Positions 1 to 5,855 of a stretch of 22,249 bases of DNA are shown one piece after another. Made by a program: the position numbers and the translations under genes. Numbering within the stretch: the stretch's first letter is position 1; each line of letters begins with the position of its first letter. The stretch comes from Pseudomonadota bacterium (GTDB taxonomy: Bacteria; Pseudomonadota; Gammaproteobacteria; Halothiobacillales; Halothiobacillaceae). The notes below the pieces were generated by a model that made no database searches, was not told the origin of the DNA, and saw only the letters and a list, made by a program, of their open reading frames with translations. Where the stretch lies: NCBI GenBank assembly GCA_021795795.1, contig JAJYPA010000079.1, forward strand, positions 1-22,249, given 5' to 3'.

Positions 1-9
1 CCCCCCATT

Positions 10-39
10 TGCCATACGCGTTATGGCAGGATTATGGCA
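10..39. promoter_or_regulatory. Cluster of TGCCATA/TATGGCA repeats, possible operator
   Basis: TGCCATA at 10-16 and TATGGCA at 22-28 form a perfect 7-bp inverted repeat with a 5-nt spacer. TTATGGCA occurs at 21-28 and again at 32-39, exactly 11 bp apart, about one helical turn. This is the pattern of a repressor or activator site. The regulated gene would lie outside the window to the left, so the role is inferred from the repeats only. Confidence 0.3.
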
Positions 40-85
40 TATTCCCCTTTGACTCCGGTATACTGCGCCGTAAGTCCTTGATTTT

Positions 86-110
86 ATGGTGGGCGGAGGT
101 CTATCGAACT
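86..110. repeat. Degenerate copy of tRNA-Ala 3' end, probable distal att site
   Basis: ATGGTGG-GCGGAGG followed by ATCGAACT matches the 3' part of the tRNA-Ala gene at 22151-22176 in the same orientation, with one missing base and three consecutive mismatches. A partial duplicate of a tRNA 3' end about 22 kb from an integrase-adjacent tRNA is the usual signature of the far attachment site. The imperfect match suggests decay or a looser crossover requirement. Confidence 0.55.
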
Positions 111-162
111 AGTAACGCAACCAATTGATCGTACGGAGATATGTGTATTGGCATTTAGGAAA

Positions 163-182
163 TACCCCCAAACATACCCCCA
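163..182. repeat. C-rich arm-type repeat, left copy
   Basis: A 20-bp segment made of two TACCCCCA blocks matches 22020-22039, next to the integrase, at 19 of 20 positions and in the same orientation. It lies 53 nt inside the probable left att site. Such paired sites near both ends of P4-type islands are typical of integrase arm-binding sites; binding here is inferred. Confidence 0.6.
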
Positions 183-218
183 GAAAGGGCTTGCTGGCGT
201 GCAGTTAGGGGCTACAAC

Positions 219-428
219 TTAGCGAATCAACTCCAACTCTTCCCGCTGCTCCCGCAAAAGCCGCGCCAGTTTCCGCAACTGCTCCCGCTGGCCGCCCTTG
301 AAGCCCCGCATGGCGGATCGCGCCTTACCCTCTGAGGACTTCGGCCCGGTGGACTTCTCCCACGGTCGCCATTGCCGAATCGCCACCGCTTGCCGCGCCC
401 GCTGTTCTGCTGTCCATCCGTTCGCCAT
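219..428 (-). CDS. Small conserved island protein B (69 aa)
   Basis: This short, strongly basic protein begins MANGWTAEQRARQ and contains an IRQWRPWEKSTGPKSSEGKARS segment. It resembles small hypothetical proteins found at the ends of proteobacterial islands; I know no function. The central TGPKSSEGK run recalls the STGxxTPEGR segment of HGGxSTG proteins, such as the one at 4809-5348. The C-terminal half (residues about 45-69) is a charged, probably helical RKLARLLREQREELELIR stretch. It overlaps, in another frame, the C-terminal remnant of a second copy of gene A. It is the last gene before the left end. A broken second copy starts at 4238. Confidence 0.6.
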   Translation of the reverse strand: MANGWTAEQRARQAVAIRQWRPWEKSTGPKSSEGKARSAMRGFKGGQREQLRKLARLLREQREELELIR

Positions 429-502
429 GGTCGGCCCCCAATAGGTTGGTGTGTTTTCCTTTTCGCGCGCGGGCGTCAGTAAGCCGTCGTTGACCTGTTC
501 TG
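325..502 (-). pseudogene. C-terminal remnant of backbone gene A
   Basis: The frame ending at 325 encodes LLGADHGERMDSRTAGAASGG and ends in EVHRAEVLRG. This matches the C-terminus of the protein at 4165-4797 (LLGADHGEWTDSRTAGAA). Upstream of about position 470 the frames no longer agree, although DNA similarity continues to about 502, and no N-terminal part of gene A exists here. It is therefore a fragment left at the outer edge of the three-gene cassette. It still shows what the natural C-terminus of A and its overlap with B look like. Confidence 0.6.
364..502. repeat. A/B-junction direct repeat, left copy
   Basis: The segment starting GGTCGCCATTGCCG and running through GGTCGGCCCCCAATAG is about 90% identical to 4174-4318 over its first 90 bases, by eye. 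It then becomes indel-rich before ending near the shared TTGACCTGTT. With the right copy it brackets the three-gene cassette at 681-3878. Confidence 0.7.
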
Positions 503-680
503 ATTGTCGAGCAGCACAAAACCAACTTATAAGGGATGGTGCGCGCGACTACACCTACCTCGAACACTCAGGCACGCGGTTCCTCCCGCAATTATTAAAC
601 GTGCGCCGGAATACGATGACACAGAACCTTAGCCAATTGAAAATGGAGCGCATTTTAACGTTTGCTTTCCGCGTTAATCA
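503..680. other. Intergenic sequence downstream of the three-gene cassette
   Basis: No convincing gene lies here. The stretch is less GC-rich than its surroundings. A short inverted repeat, TTAACG at 655-660 with CGTTAA at 672-677, lies just after the stop of the 681-1643 gene. It has no T-tract on the minus strand, so I do not call it a terminator. Confidence 0.4.
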
Positions 681-1643
681 CTAGCGTGTGCCCGCGGTAG
701 GGAGGTGCGCGCCAAAGTAACCAATCAATACAAGAGCCCCTGGACCCGTGCCTTCGACAGAAAAATAGAGGCGTTCATCGTTGCCGCCGCTCGGCTTAGT
801 ATGGTGGCTCCAGCGACGTGAGGCAAATCCCTCTGGCACCGGAAAGTCGCGCAAAGGGCCGTACTTGCCGTGATCCAATGTGGCTCGAGACTCCGCGCTC
901 CACGAGATCGCTGTACCCGGGCAATATTCATGGCCCTCCCGCCAAGATTCTGCACCATCGCTCAAGGCACGTAGGTGGCGTAAAAGTTGACGAAACACGC
1001 GTTCCGTGCCAGTAAGCTCTGAGATCTGCCCCTGGGCTTGCGAGCCAAAACGTAGCCTCGGGAGAAACGTGTCGGCGCAGCCCAGTAGCTCGCGGCCGTT
1101 AGATATACCTTGCTCGATATCGTCCCGGATCACGCCCCTTCGCAAAAGAACGTCGTTTTCAGTCACTACGCGACACACCGTAATGCTGTCCTTACGCTCT
1201 CCATTAACACTAAGCATTTCGAGATCAATCAGGGATAAGGCGCAGGACGGCAACGCGGCGCTGCCGAGAGCTACGGCCGGATACCTCTTCAGTGCCGCAA
1301 AGGTTAGGCCAACGACAAGCACGCCGTTCATGCGACCTTCAATTGCGTTATTGCCTTCGACCCCAGCGAAAAGCCCATCGGTTCCATCTATGAATGGCTG
1401 CTTACCCAACCGCTGAGCAACGAATTTTCCCGCATCGCGATTAACTCCGCGGTCAAAGCACCATATCCGCAAACCCACGCCTTGACCGATATCCTTGTCG
1501 GCGGCATCCCGAACTGACCGCACTACTCGTGCACACCCTACCATGTCCAAAGCCTTCAGCGCGGAGGCCAGCGTCTCAATACGAAGGGCGGCACTCCAGG
1601 ACGGGCAAGGCACAAGAGCGGACTCATCGAGTATGACGTCCAT
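681..1643 (-). CDS. Unknown third protein of DUF262/DUF3696 cassette (320 aa)
   Basis: The ATG at 1643 is preferred to a longer frame because it lies 5 nt after the stop of the upstream ATPase gene, giving MDVILDESALVPC. I cannot assign a family. The N-terminal half has acidic positions (D2, D6, D64, E96, E102, E142) and an ARVVRSVRDAADKD segment. The C-terminal 70 residues look like a beta-rich module: ESRATLDHGKYGP, then RRWSHHTKPSG, RLYFSVEG and VLIGYFGAHLPT. His/Tyr/Lys-rich strands of this type recall small RNase or toxin folds, but that is only an impression. Tight coupling to the DUF262 and ATPase genes suggests it is the effector or a sensor of the same system. Confidence 0.75.
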   Translation of the reverse strand: MDVILDESALVPCPSWSAALRIETLASALKALDMVGCARVVRSVRDAADKDIGQGVGLRIWCFDRGVNRDAGKFVAQRLGKQPFIDGTDGLFAGVEGNNAIEGRMNGVLVVGLTFAALKRYPAVALGSAALPSCALSLIDLEMLSVNGERKDSITVCRVVTENDVLLRRGVIRDDIEQGISNGRELLGCADTFLPRLRFGSQAQGQISELTGTERVFRQLLRHLRALSDGAESWREGHEYCPGTAISWSAESRATLDHGKYGPLRDFPVPEGFASRRWSHHTKPSGGNDERLYFSVEGTGPGALVLIGYFGAHLPTAGTR

Positions 1644-1648
1644 GGTGG

Positions 1649-2776
1649 TTACATTAATTCCGCGAGCGCGAAATCGAGTTGGTCGAAGAATCCTTCCGGC
1701 CACCCATCGAGTCGGCCGTCGCCATCCATCACCGGGGACTCCGGCTTGGAGCCCAGGCCGGGCCTGCGGCCAAAAAAATGAACACGGACATCCGCCGCCG
1801 AAAGCATTTTTTGCTTGACCGCTAACCGCACCCCGTTAAGGACATGGTCCGAGTGACTTTCAAGTATCACCTGCACGCCGCTGGCGGCAACCACCCCAAG
1901 GAGTGTCCCGATCCGTTGCTGTGCGCTAGGGTGGAGATGCACCTCGGGGTTTTCAATAAGGACAACATCGCCAACTCGGGCAGCCAGCAGTGAAACAATT
2001 ATCGGAAAGAGCTGGGTCAGACCGAAACCCACGTTTTGGGGACGCTGAAAATTAGAGCGCGAATCAGAGCGCAATTGTAGGCTAACTGCGCTCACCCTGT
2101 CGATGGGGGAAACTTGGAGGTCGCAACCAGGGAAAAAGCTCCGCATCCGTGCACGGACCTGATGGAATAATGTAGGCGGCTCATCGGGAACGCGGAGAAC
2201 CGGCCTGACCTCATCATCGATCCGCCAGTGTAGCAAGCCTGCGGCCAGCTCACCGTGAGCCCCAACCCGGGCATGACCATCCGGCGCCCGCAACGGCAAT
2301 AATTCTCTAGGCCCGGTACGTTCGGCCGTTATCCAGCTCAGTTTCCGCACCGCATGGACGACAGGCGACTTCTCAACGTATTCGGGGGGCATGAGCCAGC
2401 GGGTAGCTGACCCCAAAGGTGCGGGCAAGCCGTCCACCTCAACCTGTTCCAAATCCAGCGACAGCGCCTGCCGATCCTCAGCCCTGAAGGTCCATTTAAC
2501 CCTCTGCCCGTCGGCCGCGATGCCCACAGCCAGCCTCCGGCGTGCGGAAGCTTCGTTAAGCACATCGGCTGCGTTCCCCAGGGCCAGCTCAGGGCCTACC
2601 AATAGCAGAGCGCGGCCCCATTCCTGTTGATCGAACGTCTGTGACAACAGCACCAGGGCCTGCATGATGGAAGATTTGCCGCCGCCATTCACCCCAGTCA
2701 GTAGAGTCAGGGGCGCCAGGGCCAAGTCCAGGGTGTCGAAACACTTGAAACTGGAAAGATGGATTTCAGTCAGCAC
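1649..2776 (-). CDS. AAA/ABC-type ATPase with DUF3696 C-terminus (375 aa)
   Basis: A RecF/SMC-like ATPase of the AAA_21 type. Walker A is GVNGGGKSS at residues 28-36. A signature-like FGLTQLFPII lies at 251-260, Walker B VVLIENPEVHLHP at 271-283, and the switch ILESHSDHVLNG at 304-314. The C-terminus (DGRLDGWPEGFFDQLDFAL, about 353-371) is the hallmark of DUF3696, which ends many ATPases of defence loci. The start is GTG at 2776: it has a GGGGAG ribosome site 7 nt upstream and overlaps the DUF262 gene by 11 nt, so the two are probably translationally coupled. By analogy with related defence ATPases, it likely senses or remodels a DNA or protein target and licenses its partners. Confidence 0.88.
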   Translation of the reverse strand: MLTEIHLSSFKCFDTLDLALAPLTLLTGVNGGGKSSIMQALVLLSQTFDQQEWGRALLLVGPELALGNAADVLNEASARRRLAVGIAADGQRVKWTFRAEDRQALSLDLEQVEVDGLPAPLGSATRWLMPPEYVEKSPVVHAVRKLSWITAERTGPRELLPLRAPDGHARVGAHGELAAGLLHWRIDDEVRPVLRVPDEPPTLFHQVRARMRSFFPGCDLQVSPIDRVSAVSLQLRSDSRSNFQRPQNVGFGLTQLFPIIVSLLAARVGDVVLIENPEVHLHPSAQQRIGTLLGVVAASGVQVILESHSDHVLNGVRLAVKQKMLSAADVRVHFFGRRPGLGSKPESPVMDGDGRLDGWPEGFFDQLDFALAELM

Positions 2777-3878
2777 GGAATATCTCCCCGAATAAGTCCT
2801 TCGCGACCCTAAACCGCGTGCGGACCTCCCTTGGGGTATTGGTACTATACGTGATGGCGCGCCTGAACTCTTCGTTATCCATAATGGCCCAAAATTTTTG
2901 CCGCAATAGCTCCGCGTTCTCCTGGACTCTAGGCTCGGAATAGCGGGCGAGCCCGGTACTCATGACGTCAAATAAGGAGGCATTGAGGATGCTCCGCTTT
3001 TGCTCTTGAGACGTGTGTTTTCTGAATGCTTGGCGTCCAAACACGGCAAGATTGTTCTTCATGGCTCGCTGGAATCTACTCCTCAACTTCTCGAGATCCT
3101 CTCGGCTGGCTCTATTCATCACTTGTAAGCCCTTAGCAAGCCAGTCATCCATATCGCCACGGTACTCGTCTAGGTCTAGAAGCCGGAAAGAACAGAACCG
3201 GTTGATCATCTCGCGGTCCTGCATTTTATCGGCATTCAGGCTGCCACCGGTTGCCTCCAGGAACAGCTGGGTTTCGGCCTCTTCACGCAGGAACGCAGTC
3301 GCCTGACCGTTGTAGATGGCATTGCGCATCTGCTGGCGCGTCAACACTTCTCCGCCGTTGACACGCTCAAATATATCTAGCCTGGCTCGCTCAGGGACCG
3401 ACTGATCGATGATGTAGAAGAGTAACTGGCAATCCTCCACCCTGTTCTGCAAACGCACATCCAGGGCGTCGAAACGCTTGCCGTTTAATTCTGGCCGATC
3501 CACAAGCTGGAGAGGGAGTTTGTTGTCCAGAAAACGCAGTAACGTGGTAAGGCGCTGCCGCCCGTCGACCACAATCAGCCGTCCCTCTTTGTCTTCCGCC
3601 ACATAGAAGACGGGCAAAGGGATGCGTAGAAGAATGGATTCGATGAGTCGGCTTTGTTTTTTTTTATCCCAAACGAACCCGCGTTGAAAATCCGGATCGA
3701 GGACAAACCGGTCGCTTTTTATGCGCCGGATCACATCCGATGCTGTTCGACGTTCATCTCGGATCGCCAGCTCGTCTAGCGGGTAGCCTTCCCAGCCGCC
3801 AGGCTCCGGGTATTCATATCCCTCGGGGACTTGATCTTGGTCACCGGTCTTCTCATAGTGGTCGGTGCTGGCTGTCAT
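2766..3878 (-). CDS. DUF262 (GmrS/ParB-like) protein (370 aa)
   Basis: A DUF262 domain occupies roughly residues 40-260. The two diagnostic motifs are present: DPDFQRGFVW at 61-70 and VVDGRQRLTTL at 103-113, which in this family form an NTP-binding ParB/Srx-like site. There is no C-terminal DUF1524 HNH nuclease, unlike the DUF262 protein at 18861-20756. Any DNA cleavage would therefore have to come from a partner or from an unrecognised domain. It is the first gene of a tight three-gene operon with the ATPase and the 320-aa protein. An AGGA sits 9 nt before the ATG. I recall DUF262 and DUF3696 ATPase partners from anti-phage systems such as Menshen, but I am not sure the gene set matches. Confidence 0.87.
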   Translation of the reverse strand: MTASTDHYEKTGDQDQVPEGYEYPEPGGWEGYPLDELAIRDERRTASDVIRRIKSDRFVLDPDFQRGFVWDKKKQSRLIESILLRIPLPVFYVAEDKEGRLIVVDGRQRLTTLLRFLDNKLPLQLVDRPELNGKRFDALDVRLQNRVEDCQLLFYIIDQSVPERARLDIFERVNGGEVLTRQQMRNAIYNGQATAFLREEAETQLFLEATGGSLNADKMQDREMINRFCSFRLLDLDEYRGDMDDWLAKGLQVMNRASREDLEKLRSRFQRAMKNNLAVFGRQAFRKHTSQEQKRSILNASLFDVMSTGLARYSEPRVQENAELLRQKFWAIMDNEEFRRAITYSTNTPREVRTRFRVAKDLFGEIFRAD

Positions 3879-4173
3879 GCAAACAAATCCTAAATTCAGG
3901 TTAAGCTACAGCGAGATTCTGCCATAAACAGTATCACGAGGCGACTCTCACGCATTAAAGACTGAGCTGCTATGCCGCATGCCGTCAGCCTTGCTTGTCT
4001 GGCGGGCGGAGGGATCTGGATTGCTGTGCTAGGCATGCAGCCAGAATGGTTGCAACCGTTAGAACCCCGTTCTTCCAGTGTTCTCCACATTCATGCAAAA
4101 AGCACCTGGTCCGGCGTATCCTGCGCCAAGGGGCGCGATTGCCCAGGTCGGGGCGGCTAGGATTCTAGTCCAG
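3879..4173 (-). promoter_or_regulatory. Upstream region of the three-gene cassette
   Basis: This stretch must hold the promoter of the DUF262 operon, because the next gene upstream is only backbone sequence read in the same direction. I find no clear -35/-10 pair. Its right end is the breakpoint where similarity to the left A/B junction starts (about 4174). The tail of the broken B copy reads into it down to 4059. Confidence 0.35.
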
Positions 4174-4238
4174 GGTCGCCATTGCCGGATCGCTATTGAT
4201 TGCCGCGCCCGCCGTTCTGCTGTCCGTCCATTCGCCAT
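4059..4238 (-). pseudogene. Truncated second copy of island protein B
   Basis: The frame from ATG 4238 encodes MANGRTAERRARQSIAIRQW and then RPW. This matches residues 1-22 or so of the intact B protein at 219-428. After RPW the similarity stops abruptly at about 4174 and an unrelated tail continues to a stop at 4059. The break coincides with the edge of the direct repeat, so insertion of the three-gene cassette, or recombination with it, probably broke this copy. Confidence 0.65.
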
Positions 4239-4797
4239 GGTCGGCCCCCAATAGTTGGTTTGGCATGTTTTCCATTTCTCGCGCGCACGATGCTGTCCCG
4301 CCGTTATTGACCTGTTGCGGCCCCGTGGTGACGTTCGCCTGCCGGGCATAGACAACCGGCGGGTTCTTGATCGCCGCCAGGGTTTCCAGGGTGCTCCTGC
4401 ACTGGTTCTGTGCCCGCAGTGCCATCCGCATGTTGGCTTCAAAAGCCGATATCGTATCGTTCCCCATAGCCCGCTCGGCGAGCCGCGCAAAGAGGCTTTG
4501 CAAAGTGGTAGCCTGATTCATGAGCATGGCTTCCGCTTGGGATAGGTCGCCCCTGTTTACGGCCTTGCCTTGGTCGCGCAGGTGGGCCATGAGAGTGGGT
4601 ACGTCGATGCCTTGGCCGATCCCGCTTTTTTCTTCAACCTTATTGATGACCCGATAGGCCGCGAGTTCAGGCGAAGTAACAAGCTCGGCATAGTGGCGGC
4701 GCTGCTCCTCCGCCGTTGTTCCGTTCCGGCACTCGACCGCTTTGCGCGGATAGGGCTTGGCAATGGGGGTGGCAATCTTCTTAGGGGGTTTGGTCAT
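4165..4797 (-). CDS. Conserved island backbone protein A (210 aa)
   Basis: A hypothetical protein of the primase-linked island backbone. The start is taken at ATG 4797, which has GAGG 9 nt upstream. A GTG at 4812 overlaps the stop of the previous gene but has no ribosome site. The N-terminus is basic (MTKPPKKIATPIAKPYPRK). The middle is helical with an SQAEAMLMNQATTLQSLFARL segment at about residues 90-110, and a conserved-looking PPVVYARQANVTTGPQQVNNG follows. The last residues (DPAMATLD) differ from the fuller C-terminus preserved at 325-470, so this copy has probably lost about ten native residues at the recombination breakpoint. Function unknown; nucleic-acid contact is plausible from the basic N-terminus. 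Confidence 0.72.
   Translation of the reverse strand: MTKPPKKIATPIAKPYPRKAVECRNGTTAEEQRRHYAELVTSPELAAYRVINKVEEKSGIGQGIDVPTLMAHLRDQGKAVNRGDLSQAEAMLMNQATTLQSLFARLAERAMGNDTISAFEANMRMALRAQNQCRSTLETLAAIKNPPVVYARQANVTTGPQQVNNGGTASCAREMENMPNQLLGADHGEWTDSRTAGAAINSDPAMATLD
4174..4318. repeat. A/B-junction direct repeat, right copy
   Basis: The right copy of the repeat at 364-502, in the same orientation. It covers the end of gene A and the start of the broken B copy. The two copies differ by substitutions and several small indels. They are therefore not a fresh duplication but two diverged versions of the same backbone segment. Confidence 0.7.
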
Positions 4798-4808
4798 AGT
4801 TGTTGTCC

Positions 4809-5348
4809 TCACGGTTTCGCGTAAGCATTAAAGGGACGTTCAGGTGCCATGGTAAGCCCTAGCCTGTGCAGGTTTTTCGTGTTCACATTGTATGCAGTTA
4901 CCACCTGCACGCCGTCCCAGATTTGCACCCCATGACGCACCCGCGCGTACTGGCGGCTACGCATTCGGTGCGAATAGCGGCGGCCTCTTATCCTATGACG
5001 CGCATGCACGAGGATGTCAGGTTTTTCACGATCCCGCCGTGCCCGGTACCGCACCAGGGCTTCCAAGCTTCGCCGCCTTCCCTCTGGCGTCCGGGCTCCG
5101 GTGGACTTGCCGCCGTGATTCGGGCATCTATGCCCGGCCCCCAAGCCTTTCCGTTTACAGGGGTGCCCGACGCGAGTGCGGGCAGCACAGCGCACAATGC
5201 CGTCTTCGTCGATGTAGCGCCGGTGGTCGCCGCGATAGTCGATAATAGGCACGCCCTGGGCCTGCGCTTCGCGCTCCTCAATCTTGAGGGCCAAATGGAT
5301 AAGGGAAAGTGGCAGTGCCAGGGATCGGGCGAATTCGCGCATACTCAT
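4809..5348 (-). CDS. HGGxSTG-type zinc-motif protein (179 aa)
   Basis: The start is ATG 5348, which overlaps the stop of the preceding zinc-motif gene by four bases (ATGA) and has GGAG 8 nt upstream. Residues 54-84 contain C54, C64, C75 and H78 followed by HGGKSTGARTPEGRRR. This is the signature of HGGxSTG-domain proteins, common in phages and islands and sometimes linked to DNA packaging or to small-terminase-like genes; the role is unknown. The C-terminal part is rich in Arg and His (RHRIRGRRYSHRMRSRQYAR), fitting nucleic-acid binding. It belongs to the minus-strand backbone operon between the primase and gene A. Confidence 0.75.
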   Translation of the reverse strand: MSMREFARSLALPLSLIHLALKIEEREAQAQGVPIIDYRGDHRRYIDEDGIVRCAARTRVGHPCKRKGLGAGHRCPNHGGKSTGARTPEGRRRSLEALVRYRARRDREKPDILVHARHRIRGRRYSHRMRSRQYARVRHGVQIWDGVQVVTAYNVNTKNLHRLGLTMAPERPFNAYAKP

Positions 5349-5855
5349 GGTGTTGTCTCCAGTGGTGTGAAGTTGCTGCACTGGCGGCGGGCGTGCGGAT
5401 AGCACGGCATTTGCCCCGGCGGCGGGCCGCCGCTGTGACAAAAGCCAATGCCGCCATGCCCGACTAGGTCCGCCTCGAAATACCGACAGTCGGCGCATGC
5501 AACCCGAGGGCGCGGCACTGGCAAGCCGAGGCGGGTATTGCGACACCATGGACATGCGGCCACACGGTGCGGCGCATCGCGCCACAATATAGACTGGCCC
5601 GCAATGATCGCAGGTCGCCTCATCGGTGTAGGAAGGCGGCCTTATGCCCTTTTTGCGCAGGTGTGCCACGTTCTCAGCGTACTCGATAGCGCGGCGTTCG
5701 TGCTCGGCCAGGTCTGCCGTCGGCCTTGCGACCGCGACAGTTGCGACTTCTGCGACAGTTGCCGCGCTTGCGGCCTTTTGCGTCGCCAGTGTCGCGGCTG
5801 TCGCTGTCGCAATCTGGGCAAGGCCGCCCTTGCGGATCAGATGCGAAAGGGTCAT
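5345..5855 (-). pseudogene. Frameshifted zinc-motif backbone gene
   Basis: The gene starts at ATG 5855, overlapping the primase stop (ATGA), and reads MTLSHLIRKGGLAQ, an Ala/Thr/Val-rich low-complexity stretch, then ADLAEHERRAIEYAENVAHL and CDHCGPVY. At about 5585-5591 the family-like sequence moves to another frame: LWRDAPHRVAACPWCRN, then VACADCRYFE and CSNFTPLETTP, ending at 5345. That stop overlaps the next gene by ATGA. One extra base in the TATATTG run explains the break; without it the protein reads GPVYLWRDAPHR. The CxxC pairs on both sides (CDHC, CPWC, CADC) would form zinc sites in an intact protein of about 169 aa. Confidence 0.78.

Noticed and set aside
3899..4160. A separate small gene between the DUF262 operon and gene A
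   Set aside because: Frames on both strands lack ribosome sites and similarity; the minus-strand one is only the tail of the broken B copy.
4866..5402. Plus-strand frame opposite the HGGxSTG gene
   Set aside because: The minus-strand genes here have coupled overlaps and recognisable motifs; the plus frame is a shadow.
5738..5815. GCGACAGT-like repeated words as a DNA repeat element
   Set aside because: They encode the Ala/Thr/Val-rich low-complexity part of the zinc-motif gene, so they are coding periodicity rather than a separate repeat.
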